The notes under the pieces: generated by a model
Told to the model about the DNA's origin: nothing
The model's input: the letters and a program-made list of their open reading frames with translations, nothing else
Database searches by the model: none
Translations under genes and position numbers: made by a program
Shown: positions 44,546 to 53,335 of the stretch, piece by piece
Numbering within the stretch: position 1 is the first letter of the stretch
Layout: each line of letters opens with the position of its first letter
Assembly: GCA_009929375.1 (NCBI GenBank)
Contig: SAAO01000004.1
Location: 1 to 64,000, forward strand
Source: Bacteroidia bacterium
GTDB taxonomy: Bacteria; Bacteroidota; Bacteroidia; Bacteroidales; Paludibacteraceae
Direction of reading: 5' to 3'
Length of the DNA: 64,000 nt

Positions 44546-45946
44546 ATGTCAGTATTAAGCACAAAGGAAAAATCAGTTCATATCAATCTCTATTCTAACT
44601 ATTACGGTTCAATCGCAGAAATTGGAGGAGGGCAGGAGACAGCACGTCATTTGTTTCAGGCCGGAGGAGCTTCAAATACTGTAGCCAAAACAGTTTCGGC
44701 TTACGATAAGTCGTTCAGCGACCATTTTTATAACAACGGACAACCTTCGCGATATGTAGCTCAGGAACGTTTGCTGAAGATGATTGATTATGAGTACAAC
44801 GAAATGGTTGAAGTGCTCGACAAAAAAAACGATCAGAAATTTTTTGCCTTTGCCAACACTGTCGAAATTCTTAATTACACAAAAACTAATCAGGGCAATG
44901 GCTGGCTTGGTATTGCAGTGGAAGGTTCGGAACGTTATAAGCCCAACAAAATACTCCTTCATATAAAGTTGCACGAAAACGATACACTGCTTCAGCAACA
45001 TACGCTGGGTACAATTGGCATTAATCTGATACATGCGGCACTGAACGAAAATCCGGATCCACGACAGATCATCAGTGCTTTGCTTGATAATCTGGACACA
45101 GATCGTGTGGAAGTGGATTTTGTGCATGTGGAAGGCCCTGATCTTGAATGGTGTGATAACCGCTTGCTCAATCTTTTTCTGGTGAGCAATAACATGACGC
45201 CTGCTGTAATGTTCGACGAAAATGGTCGCGTACAGCAACCTGCCGATATGCTTTACAAAAAAAATGTACTGCTTATGCGCGGGCATTTCAGACCGATCAG
45301 CAATCTGGTGCTCGAGTTTTTTGACGACAGTCTTGAAATGTTCAGGCGCGATGAGGATTACCGGCCCGATAATACAATCGCTTTTTGTGAAATATCACTG
45401 AAATACCTTTTTCAGAACGAAAAACTCGACGAAAAAGATTTTCTGCACCGCGTCGATTTGCTCAATATGGCTGGTAAATGTGTAATGGTGTCCAATTTTT
45501 ACCGTTATTTCAAACTGGTGGATTATTTTGCTCAATTCAAAATGATAAAGTTGCGTATTGTGTTGGGATTGAATACTTTCGATCGTATTTTTCATAGATC
45601 GCAGTACACCGACCTGAAGGGAGGAATGCTCGAGGCTATGGGTACACTTTTTCAGGAAAATGTAAAATTGTATTTGTACCCTTTTACGAATATCAACTCG
45701 GGCGATATTATTTATCCCGACGATGATCATTTTCATGAAGAATATAAACCATTGTGGCAGTATTTACGGGCAACCCGCAAAATTCTGGTGCTGAACGGTA
45801 TTCCGACCCATCATTTGCGTATTACGCCCGATCGTATTACCAAAATGATTCGAAAGGCTGATCCTGCGTTGAGCGAACATCTTCCGGCCAAAGTTTACGA
45901 ACATATCAAATCCGAAAAGCTTTTCGGATACGGAGATGAAATCTGA
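44546..45946 (+). CDS. Conserved protein of unknown function (often mislabelled TonB-box or NMN adenylyltransferase-like)
   Basis: 466 aa, no signal peptide and no membrane segment, so cytosolic. The N-terminus (INLYSNYYGSIAEIGGGQETARHLFQAGGAS) and the block TIAKTVSAYDKSFSD ... RLLKMIDYEYNEM, then ILHIKLHENDTLLQQHTLGTIGINLIHAAL and GPDLEWCDNRLLNLFLVSNNMTPAVMF, recall a family seen in cyanobacteria, proteobacteria and Bacteroidota. I recognise the pattern but no established function; public names for it conflict. No Rossmann or nucleotide-binding signature was found. It follows nth by 27 bases and overlaps the small downstream ORF by 11 bases. Confidence 0.7.
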   Translation: MSVLSTKEKSVHINLYSNYYGSIAEIGGGQETARHLFQAGGASNTVAKTVSAYDKSFSDHFYNNGQPSRYVAQERLLKMIDYEYNEMVEVLDKKNDQKFFAFANTVEILNYTKTNQGNGWLGIAVEGSERYKPNKILLHIKLHENDTLLQQHTLGTIGINLIHAALNENPDPRQIISALLDNLDTDRVEVDFVHVEGPDLEWCDNRLLNLFLVSNNMTPAVMFDENGRVQQPADMLYKKNVLLMRGHFRPISNLVLEFFDDSLEMFRRDEDYRPDNTIAFCEISLKYLFQNEKLDEKDFLHRVDLLNMAGKCVMVSNFYRYFKLVDYFAQFKMIKLRIVLGLNTFDRIFHRSQYTDLKGGMLEAMGTLFQENVKLYLYPFTNINSGDIIYPDDDHFHEEYKPLWQYLRATRKILVLNGIPTHHLRITPDRITKMIRKADPALSEHLPAKVYEHIKSEKLFGYGDEI

Positions 45947-46205
45947 ATATATGGAAACAAATCCTGAGTTTTACGGATTGCCGTCACGCGTGCAACTTGA
46001 AGCACTTGCCGAAAATCATCTGGCCATCCGCAAAGTTATCAAAAGCCGCATTATCCGGAAAGATGCTGAAAAAATAGCTGAAACAGCCCGGAAAATAAAA
46101 AGCGTAACACCCGGTGTGGAAGTTACGCTTATATGCACTACCAATATTTGCTCCAAATCTATCGCATTACTGGCTTCCGAAGGTGTTGGTATTCAGTATT
46201 TTTAA
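45936..46205 (+). CDS. Small hypothetical protein coupled to the preceding gene
   Basis: 89 aa if it starts at 45936 (MKSEYMETNPEF), which overlaps the upstream gene by 11 bases; the second Met at 45951 gives 84 aa and a 4-base gap. It is helical and basic in the middle (AIRKVIKSRIIRKDAEKIAETARKI) and then has a Cys pair, LICTTNICSKS. It has no signal or TM segment and its family is unknown. Converges with mutL 6 bases beyond its stop. The close coupling suggests a role together with the unknown 466-aa protein. Confidence 0.6.
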   Translation: MKSEYMETNPEFYGLPSRVQLEALAENHLAIRKVIKSRIIRKDAEKIAETARKIKSVTPGVEVTLICTTNICSKSIALLASEGVGIQYF

Positions 46206-46211
46206 TTTGCT

Positions 46212-48089
46212 TTAGCGGAATCTGCCTGCAATTTCGTCCTGTGAAAGTATCACGGTTATTGTTTTACCATCGGGTGTGCGGTTAGGATCACTACAGGCAA
46301 ACAATCGGTCGATCAGATCCGACATTTCAGCTGCACTAAGTGTTTGCCCTGATTTCAGAGCCGAAGCTTCGGCCAGCGAAAGGGCAATCATTTCGTGAAT
46401 GCTGTCGGCGCTGTCAGTGGCCGAGTGACGGGCATTTTCAAGCAAATTGTGAAGCAAAGGAACCACAGTTTGCGAATGAAAATGTGAGGGCACACCATTC
46501 ACCATTACATTTTCACTGCTTTCGTTTTCGAAATCGAAACCTACCGAACGTAAGCTTTCCTCAATCTGGGCAAACCAGAGTTTTTCCTCAGTGTTTAACT
46601 GCAACGACTCGGGGAAAAGCAACTGTTGTGAAGGAGTTTTGTGCTGCTTCATTCCAAGTAAAAATTCTTCGAAAAGAATTCGTATATGCGCTCTGTGCTG
46701 GTCGATAAGCAGCATACCCGATTTTACACCGGTAATAATATAACGGTTTTTAAACTGAAAATTTGCCGATTGAGCATCGCCAAGCTGCATTTCCTGTTGC
46801 TGAGGCTCTTCCTGAAAGACGGGTTCCACAGTTACAAATTCCTGAGCGGGTAATTCGTCGGTTTCCTGTTCTGGCTCAATTTCAAAATCAGTGATCCCGG
46901 TTTTCGGTTTTTCGTTTTCAAAGCCTCCGTAAAGTTTTTCCCAATCGAATGAAGGGCGTTTGTACGAACTGCTGTTGAACGGATTGTACGAAGGATTAAA
47001 GTTGGTTTGCGGCGGACGTACATTTTCCGGATTCGTTACGATAGGTATGTCGACAGCACCTTCCTGATCAAAATCGATGGATGGCACCACATTGAATTTG
47101 CCGAGCGATTCTTTTACAGTGGCATTCAGAATAGACCAGATAGCCTGCTCATTTTCGAATTTTATTTCGGTTTTGGTTGGGTGAATATTGATATCGATGG
47201 TTTGCGGATCGACTTCGAGATAAATGAAATAGCTCGGATTGTCGGTCGGCTGAATCATTTGGTGGTAGGCCATCATCACGGCTTTGTGAAAGTACGGATG
47301 ACGCATATAACGGTTATTCACAAAGAAATACTGATTGGCTGATTTCTGAGCAAACTCCGGACGACCCGTAAAACCATAAATATTGACCAGTCCCGTTTGA
47401 GTTTCAACAGGTAAAAGTTGTTGCTGAATTTTTTTCTTCTGATTTTTACCGAAGATATTATCAATTCTCACTTTTATATTCGAAGACGGAAGCCGGTAAA
47501 GTTCCTCATCGCCATCGTAAAGCGAAAATTCTACTTCATTGTTTACCAGTGCGATACGATAAAATTCGTTGAGTATATGCGATTTCTCCACATTGTCGCT
47601 TTTCAGAAAACGCCGACGTGCAGGCACATTAAAAAACAGATTTTTTACCTGAAAAGTGGTGCCTTTTTCGCATTGCACAGCTTCCTGACGAAATACGCGC
47701 GTACCCGCAATTTCAATCATTGTACCGAGTTCATCTTCAGCGCGTCGTGTACGCATTTCCACCTGAGCTACAGCAGCTATTGAAGCCAGCGCTTCACCGC
47801 GAAATCCCATTGTGCGCAGCGAAAAAATATCAGCAGCATCACGAATTTTCGATGTGGCATGACGCTCAAACGACATGCGGGCATCAGTTTCGCTCATGCC
47901 CTTGCCATTGTCGGTGACCTGTATCAGTGTGCGGCCGGCATCTTTTATCACAATCTGAATAAACTGAGCTCCTGCATCGATGGCATTTTCGACCAACTCT
48001 TTAAGTACCGACGCCGGACGTTGAATAACCTCGCCGGCTGCTATCTGGTTGGCTACCGCATCGGGCAGTAACTGAATTACATCACTCAT
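46212..48089 (-). CDS. mutL: DNA mismatch repair protein MutL
   Basis: 625 aa. The N-terminal GHKL ATPase is complete: LKELVENAIDAGA (motif I), VTDNGKGM (II) and TMGFRGEALASIAAVAQ (III), with the transducer domain to about residue 330. A Pro/Gln/Glu-rich linker (345-435) leads to a C-terminal dimerisation domain with MLLIDQHRAHIRILFEEFL. The canonical nuclease motif is DQHA-x2-E-x4-E; here the fourth position is Arg and the seventh is not Glu, so the C-terminal endonuclease may be weak or absent. Downstream of the small membrane protein, but a terminator-like hairpin lies between them. Confidence 0.95.
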   Translation of the reverse strand: MSDVIQLLPDAVANQIAAGEVIQRPASVLKELVENAIDAGAQFIQIVIKDAGRTLIQVTDNGKGMSETDARMSFERHATSKIRDAADIFSLRTMGFRGEALASIAAVAQVEMRTRRAEDELGTMIEIAGTRVFRQEAVQCEKGTTFQVKNLFFNVPARRRFLKSDNVEKSHILNEFYRIALVNNEVEFSLYDGDEELYRLPSSNIKVRIDNIFGKNQKKKIQQQLLPVETQTGLVNIYGFTGRPEFAQKSANQYFFVNNRYMRHPYFHKAVMMAYHQMIQPTDNPSYFIYLEVDPQTIDINIHPTKTEIKFENEQAIWSILNATVKESLGKFNVVPSIDFDQEGAVDIPIVTNPENVRPPQTNFNPSYNPFNSSSYKRPSFDWEKLYGGFENEKPKTGITDFEIEPEQETDELPAQEFVTVEPVFQEEPQQQEMQLGDAQSANFQFKNRYIITGVKSGMLLIDQHRAHIRILFEEFLLGMKQHKTPSQQLLFPESLQLNTEEKLWFAQIEESLRSVGFDFENESSENVMVNGVPSHFHSQTVVPLLHNLLENARHSATDSADSIHEMIALSLAEASALKSGQTLSAAEMSDLIDRLFACSDPNRTPDGKTITVILSQDEIAGRFR

Positions 48090-48150
48090 TCGGAAAATTA
48101 TTGTTTTTGCAGATTACTTTTTCGTGGTAACCATGCTGTTTTTAAAATAC

Positions 48151-48193
48151 AAAAATGCCGCAGGGTATAGCCTTGAGTGGTTTTATCCTGCGG
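48151..48193 (-). terminator. Probable terminator before mutL
   Basis: CCGCAGGGTA (48158-48167) pairs with TATCCTGCGG (48184-48193), with one G-U. On the minus strand CATTTTTG follows. It lies between the stop of the small membrane protein gene and the mutL start. Confidence 0.6.
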
Positions 48194-48249
48194 AATTTAT
48201 AAATAATGTTCAATAAAAATTACTCTGGAGCCGAAGTTGTTTCCCAAAT

Positions 48250-48528
48250 TTATTTCAACAGAAAATAAGCAATGGCAAACAACAACGCCATGATAATGAT
48301 CAGTCTGATATTTGACTGACGGGACATCTCCGAGCGGGCTTTGCTGTTTTGTTGAGCCATTTCGCGAAACGTTCCGCGGCGTATTGTGGGTTTATATTCA
48401 CCGCTCTCGGCCATTTTTTCTGCTGCTTCGCGTTGTTTCTCTCTTTCCTTTTGAGCTTCCTTTTTCGGATCGTAATAAATATACCGGTATTTATACTCTT
48501 TTGGTTTGTAAAGACTGAATAATCCCAT
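48250..48528 (-). CDS. Small single-pass membrane protein
   Basis: 92 aa. The N-terminal half is charged and tyrosine-rich (YKPKEYKYRYIYYDPKKEAQKEREKQREAAEKM), and the C-terminus is one TM helix (IRLIIIMALLFAIAYFLLK) ending one residue before the stop, so tail anchored. It resembles small conserved Bacteroidota proteins found beside mutL, from memory. Function unknown. It is 62 bases downstream of manC on the same strand. Confidence 0.75.
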   Translation of the reverse strand: MGLFSLYKPKEYKYRYIYYDPKKEAQKEREKQREAAEKMAESGEYKPTIRRGTFREMAQQNSKARSEMSRQSNIRLIIIMALLFAIAYFLLK

Positions 48529-48590
48529 TGTATTTTTCTTTTTTATATTTAAAAATCAGTGACCTGTCTGATTGAATTTCAGCTAAGAGC

Positions 48591-49664
48591 TTAAATATAA
48601 GCTCCTTCAAAATTCACACTCACATCGTTTACAAACTGACGGATGCGTTGTTCCTCCTCGAGTTTGCAAATCAGAAGCACATTGTCCGATTCGGCTACGA
48701 TATAGCCTTCGAGATCCTGAATCACAGCAAGTTTACCTGCCGGAAGCGCCACGATATTCGATTTGCTGTCGTAAAAACGGGTTTTACATTTCAAAGTTAC
48801 GTTTTTCGATTCGTCTTTGGGCGACATTTCGTAAAGCGAACCCCAGGTTCCAAGATCGGTCCAGCCAAAGTCGGAGCAAAGCACGTAAGTGTTTTCGGCT
48901 TTTTCCATAATGCCGTAATCTATTGAGATATTTGGGCATGTTGGGTACATTTCGTCGATAAATGCCTGTTCCTTTTCGGTGTTGAAGACTTCGAACCCAG
49001 CTTTAAACCGATTAGCTACATCCGGTAATAAACTGTTGAATGCCTGATCGATAGTTTGTAAATTCCAGAGGAAAATACCTGAATTCCAGTAAAACTCACC
49101 TGTTTCGAAAAATATCTGAGCCAACTCTGCATTGGGTTTTTCGGTAAATGTTTTTACTTTTCGCAGGTTGCTGCCACCTTCGTCGATCTGAATATAGCCG
49201 TAACCGGTTTCAGGACGACTGGGTTTTATGCCAAGTGTAAGCAGATTGTTGTTGTTCGATACAAATTCGAGTCCGGTGCGTATGGTTTCCAGAAAATCCT
49301 GTTCTTTGAGTATCAAATGATCGGACGGAGCCACTACAATATTCGCTTTTTCGGTTACAGATTTAATTCTGTTTACAGCATAGGCTATACAGGGAGCAGT
49401 ATTTCGTCGGTTGGGCTCAAGCAAAACCTGATTCGGTTTGAGTTCGGGTAATTGTTCGAGAATGAGGTCGCGGTAAATCACGTTGGATACAATCAGAATA
49501 TTTTCAGCAGGAACTACCTGACGGAACCTGTCGTATGTCATTTGCAAGAGTGAGCGTCCGGTGCCAAAAAAATCGAGAAACTGTTTAGGACGATCGTTAC
49601 GGCTGAAAGGCCAAAAACGGCTTCCCACTCCTCCGGCCATGATAATGCAATAATTGTTTTTCAT
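48591..49664 (-). CDS. manC: Mannose-1-phosphate guanylyltransferase
   Basis: Makes GDP-mannose from mannose 1-phosphate and GTP for fucose/mannose glycan synthesis. 357 aa, so only the nucleotidyltransferase and short linker and not the fused phosphomannose isomerase of the longer AlgA/ManC forms. Signatures: IIMAGGVGSRFWPFSR (GTP-binding loop), RPKQFLDFFG, the VAPSDHLI strand, KTFTEKPNAELA and FYWNSGIFLWNL. Starts with KNNYCIIMAGG. It sits in a minus-strand group with ovoA upstream and the small membrane protein downstream, 194 bp from ovoA. Confidence 0.94.
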   Translation of the reverse strand: MKNNYCIIMAGGVGSRFWPFSRNDRPKQFLDFFGTGRSLLQMTYDRFRQVVPAENILIVSNVIYRDLILEQLPELKPNQVLLEPNRRNTAPCIAYAVNRIKSVTEKANIVVAPSDHLILKEQDFLETIRTGLEFVSNNNNLLTLGIKPSRPETGYGYIQIDEGGSNLRKVKTFTEKPNAELAQIFFETGEFYWNSGIFLWNLQTIDQAFNSLLPDVANRFKAGFEVFNTEKEQAFIDEMYPTCPNISIDYGIMEKAENTYVLCSDFGWTDLGTWGSLYEMSPKDESKNVTLKCKTRFYDSKSNIVALPAGKLAVIQDLEGYIVAESDNVLLICKLEEEQRIRQFVNDVSVNFEGAYI

Positions 49665-49858
49665 CAGACTATTTGATAGTTGTTTATGTTTTGATAAGCC
49701 CGCAGACTTACTTTTAATGTGTTATTTCTGAATTTTCAATTGATTATCCGGTACTTTGATTTTCCGGATGTTTCCCATTAAAAATTGCACTAAGATAATA
49801 TTATTTTTCGTGACTCCGAAAACAATATCTCTTCGGCGAACTCATTATTTGCAAATTC

Positions 49859-51964
49859 TTAACCCTTCATTTTCCATACAGTCACTTCACAAATACGATA
49901 TTCGCTTGTGCGCGACGATAATGGCCTTATTTGCGTCAGGTTGACGGGTGGCACGATTTCGTTGAAGTGTGCGCTTAAAATTTCCTTTATACCTTCGTAC
50001 GAACTTACAGGTTCTCCATCGCGCTTGAAACCTCCGGGGCGTTCAGAGCGTTCAGTGTGGTTACGGTCCCAATCGTATGTGGATGCAATGACCAGTAAAC
50101 CACCCGGTAACAGGCGTTCGTGAATTTTCTGCAAAAAACCGACAGGCGATGTAAGTTCTTCGAGCAGTTGAGGCAACACAATCAGGTTATATCCGCTGTA
50201 AAGTGCCTTCAGATTGTTGGCATTGTCCTGCAGAAATTGTATTTTTTCGCTTCCGGAGATTTTTACTTTTTCGTTCAACACTATTTCACGATAGTGTAGC
50301 AGTTCGCATTCGTCGGTTACAATATAGCGCATGAAACCCTGTTCGAGCATTTGCACAGGCATACGAATAAAACGTGCCGAAAAATCGATGGCTGTTATAT
50401 TTTCGGCAAAAGGAGCGAGTTCGAAAGCCAATCGGCCGGTGTCGGCATTCAGATCGAGTACTTTTCCCGGTTTGCCATTTGTAATTTCAAGTAAATGTGC
50501 TGCCAGTTGCTGTGTGAAATTTTGTGTTTGTCCACCGGGATTTGTCCATTCGGTTTCGCAGGCAAGTGTCACTTCGCTGTCGGTTTCGTATTCGTTATTG
50601 CGAATGACAAGAGGCTGTTCCGACTCTACGATACGGAAACCTGCATGCTGGTAAAAATGCCTCCGGAAAGCATAACGTGAGTGCAATGTGGCTTCGTTTC
50701 CGGTTGAAATCCACGAACCACCTTTTATGATATTGTGTTTTCCATCAAAGGTAGGTGTGGAGAAGTCGTCGTACATAGGATGTACTTTGAAGCCTGCAAA
50801 GCCTGTAATGGGCGTTTCGGTCCATTGCCACACATTGCCCACCACATCGTAAAAATCGCCCTGAGGAAATTTGTCGACAGGACATGGTGAGCTGAATTTT
50901 TCAAGATTCAGATTGCCGGGAGTGCTATTTCGTTCGCTCACATCAGTTATTTTGCATTGTTCGGCCAATCGGTACCATTCGGCTTCGGTAGGCAGGCGAT
51001 AAGTTTTACCTTCGCGGGCCGAGCGCCAGTTGCAATAAGCTTTTGCTTCCAGATAATTTACTTCCACAGGCCAGTTCCACGGCATGGCAATTTCTTCGGC
51101 AACAAGTCGCAACCGGTATTCATTTCCGTCCTTTCGCCAGAAAAGCGGCATTTCAGCCTGTTTGAAGTTGCGCCAGTGCCAGCCTTCTTCAGTCCAGTAA
51201 CTTTGGGTTTCGTAGCCTCCGGCATTTATAAATTCCAGAAATTCGGCATTGGAACAAAGATATTTAGATGTTTTAAAATCAGCTACATTTTCGGTATGGC
51301 TTCCATATTCATTGTCCCAGCCATAAAAATGATGATCGGCCGGTTTTCCAAGTTTCATTTCGCCTCCGGGTACGGCCAGCATCTCGTTTGCAGGAGCGGT
51401 TCCAAATTCAGTACAGACAAAACCAAATCGGCCGGCCACTACTTCGTTGAGCGGCAACTGACGAATCAGTACGGAAGAGGTTTCGAGGTGGATGCGTTCG
51501 TGCTCAATGCCCATCATAACTATCCAAAACGGATCGTCCCATGCAACAGGAAGTTTGAGAGGAGCATTGTCGATTACATCGAGAATTACTGCTTTCGCTT
51601 TGTTGCGGTATTCACGTACTTCGCTTACTTTTGGCCAGTTGTAATGCCGTTCGTCGAGGTCATCCCAACTCATTTCGTCCACACCAATTGCAAAAATTGA
51701 TTCAAAAGCAGGATTGATGCGGTTGTCAATTATTTTAGCCAGAAAGAATTTATTGATATAAAATACAGCTGTATGTCCCAGATAAAAAAGCAACACATGC
51801 CGCAGAGGATCGCCGCGGTGGTAAAAAATCTCATGCGATTTTAGTTGAGTGTAGAGCAATTCGTCCACAGCCCATGTTTTCTCGAAATAATCTCTTATTT
51901 CACGACGTTTATCATTGATATTTCCGTTTTTTAAATCAATAGTGTGAGTGATGAGTTGCTCCAT
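49859..51964 (-). CDS. ovoA: Ovothiol synthase OvoA (5-histidylcysteine sulfoxide synthase)
   Basis: Oxygen-dependent non-haem-iron enzyme joining Cys to His C5 for ovothiol A. 701 aa in three parts: DinB-like helical domain (20-175), a formylglycine-enzyme-like sulfatase-modifying fold (190-455, e.g. LPTEAEWYRLAEQ, GNVWQWTETP, HAGFRIVES) and a C-terminal methyltransferase (475-700). The iron motif HERIHLE (H-x3-H-x-E, near 155) is intact. Methyltransferase motif I reads VLDLNADTGRLAFEL, with Asn in place of the usual glycine, so SAM binding may be altered. The beta-lyase OvoB is not nearby. GNAT is encoded 18 bases upstream. Confidence 0.92.
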   Translation of the reverse strand: MEQLITHTIDLKNGNINDKRREIRDYFEKTWAVDELLYTQLKSHEIFYHRGDPLRHVLLFYLGHTAVFYINKFFLAKIIDNRINPAFESIFAIGVDEMSWDDLDERHYNWPKVSEVREYRNKAKAVILDVIDNAPLKLPVAWDDPFWIVMMGIEHERIHLETSSVLIRQLPLNEVVAGRFGFVCTEFGTAPANEMLAVPGGEMKLGKPADHHFYGWDNEYGSHTENVADFKTSKYLCSNAEFLEFINAGGYETQSYWTEEGWHWRNFKQAEMPLFWRKDGNEYRLRLVAEEIAMPWNWPVEVNYLEAKAYCNWRSAREGKTYRLPTEAEWYRLAEQCKITDVSERNSTPGNLNLEKFSSPCPVDKFPQGDFYDVVGNVWQWTETPITGFAGFKVHPMYDDFSTPTFDGKHNIIKGGSWISTGNEATLHSRYAFRRHFYQHAGFRIVESEQPLVIRNNEYETDSEVTLACETEWTNPGGQTQNFTQQLAAHLLEITNGKPGKVLDLNADTGRLAFELAPFAENITAIDFSARFIRMPVQMLEQGFMRYIVTDECELLHYREIVLNEKVKISGSEKIQFLQDNANNLKALYSGYNLIVLPQLLEELTSPVGFLQKIHERLLPGGLLVIASTYDWDRNHTERSERPGGFKRDGEPVSSYEGIKEILSAHFNEIVPPVNLTQIRPLSSRTSEYRICEVTVWKMKG

Positions 51965-51982
51965 TTTGTATGTTGAATAAGA

Positions 51983-52507
51983 TTATTTATTATTCCTGAA
52001 ATGCAAATATACCTTTTCCATTTCAAATAATGTATTTCCGTCGGGTTTTGTTTTTGTTTCAGTAATCGTGGCCACTTCGGTAAATCCGGTTTTGAGATAT
52101 AACTGAAGAGCAGCCTCGTTTTTTCGCCATACACGAATCAGAAAATCATGTTCAGGAAAATTATTAAGCAAATTGTGGAGAAGTTTACGGGCCAAACCAC
52201 GTCCACGAAAATCTGTATCTACCATTAATTCTGCAATGTAAATGCTTTTGTCGTGGACCAAATGAATAATTTCCGGAGGAAAATGTGTGTGTAACCGTGC
52301 AGGGAAATACAACAGAGCTGCAATGGTTTTGTTATTGTCGGAGTATGTGGCGCATGTTCCTCCCTCAGCAATTGCCCGACTGAAATATGCTTCAGTTTCC
52401 TTATTGTCGATTAACTGGGCTGCGTCGCCCCGGCCAAAGCAGTTGGCGTACAAATGTACTATTTCGGTGAAATCGTGGTGGCTGTCTCTGATGTTTTTTT
52501 GAATCAT
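51983..52507 (-). CDS. GNAT family N-acetyltransferase
   Basis: 174 aa, single GNAT domain. The acetyl-CoA signature is AELMVDTDFRGRGLARKLLHNLL (motif A, R-G-x-G-L/A, near 95-118), followed by motif B NEAALQLYLKTGFTEV (near 140). The start at 52507 gives the family length. Its substrate is unknown. It is upstream of ovoA by 18 bases on the same strand, so probably one transcript, and a link to ovothiol or thiol metabolism is possible only by context. Confidence 0.88.
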   Translation of the reverse strand: MIQKNIRDSHHDFTEIVHLYANCFGRGDAAQLIDNKETEAYFSRAIAEGGTCATYSDNNKTIAALLYFPARLHTHFPPEIIHLVHDKSIYIAELMVDTDFRGRGLARKLLHNLLNNFPEHDFLIRVWRKNEAALQLYLKTGFTEVATITETKTKPDGNTLFEMEKVYLHFRNNK

Positions 52508-52778
52508 TTCCGTTGCTTTGGTTTATATTTAATAACAAATTGAAGACGGAAATGGTTTGTGGCGTCAAAAATGAGTTTCGTCTGGTAATGAATCCATTGT
52601 TTGTGAGCTTTCTTTTCATTACATCTACCCATTGAATTTACCGGATCATGAATGAAAACATTTCTTTTTAATCCAAACAAACTATTTCTTTGTTTTTTGC
52701 GTTGATTGGATATTAGTGTTTTTAATGTTTATATCCTGCATTGAGGGATGTTTTTACTGAAAATTAAAAATAAAAAGT
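52508..52778. other. Divergent promoter region, no gene seen
   Basis: 271-bp AT-rich gap between the minus-strand GNAT gene and the plus-strand beta-barrel gene. No clean TAnnTTTG pair or RNA gene was seen. Confidence 0.4.
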
Positions 52779-53231
52779 ATGAAGAAAATTGTTTTGTCTT
52801 TAGCCTTCTGGGCTGCAATTTCAGCATCTGCACTGGCGCAGGTGAAGGGAAATGCCATTGGTGTACGTGGCGGTATTGGTTCTGAACTTTCGTATCAGCA
52901 TAAGCTTTCAGGTGCCACTCGTATGGAGTTTGATCTTGGTTGGTATTTTAATCATGGTTTAAATGTTGCGGCAGTACATCACTGGGCGTTCGATTTGTCA
53001 GAACTGGCTACTGGTTTTAATTGGTATTTAGGTGTAGGACCTCAGGTGGGTTTCTGGACTTACAATAACGAAGGACTTGCTGTAGGTGTTGCCGGGCAAA
53101 TTGGTCTCGAATATAATTTTAATATTCCACTGCAGCTTTCATTGGATTATCGCCCCGGTTTCTATCTTGTTCCTGCCGGACATGGTGGTGCCTGGGAAGG
53201 CGCTGCCCTTGGTATCAGATACCGCTTTTAA
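52779..53231 (+). CDS. Small outer-membrane beta-barrel protein
   Basis: 150 aa with a signal peptide (MKKIVLSLAFWAAISASALAQ) and a barrel pattern of alternating residues, aromatic girdle and Gly-rich turns (GFNWYLGVGPQVGFWTY, LDYRPGFYL). It ends ALGIRYRF with the C-terminal Phe favoured by the BAM complex. Size suggests an eight-stranded OmpX/OmpA-like barrel. Function unknown; a terminator follows at once. Confidence 0.88.
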   Translation: MKKIVLSLAFWAAISASALAQVKGNAIGVRGGIGSELSYQHKLSGATRMEFDLGWYFNHGLNVAAVHHWAFDLSELATGFNWYLGVGPQVGFWTYNNEGLAVGVAGQIGLEYNFNIPLQLSLDYRPGFYLVPAGHGGAWEGAALGIRYRF

Positions 53232-53253
53232 ATAAATAGTCTTTTGTATGAAA

Positions 53254-53298
53254 AATCCGGAAAAGAATATGCTGAAATCAGATCTTCTTTTCCGGATT
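53254..53298. terminator. Bidirectional terminator
   Basis: AATCCGGAAAAGAA (53254-53267) pairs with TTCTTTTCCGGATT (53285-53298), a perfect 14-bp stem with a 17-nt loop, between convergent genes. Confidence 0.8.
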
Positions 53299-53335
53299 AA
53301 TTATTTATGCTTGTATGTCTGAAAAAATGAGTTTT

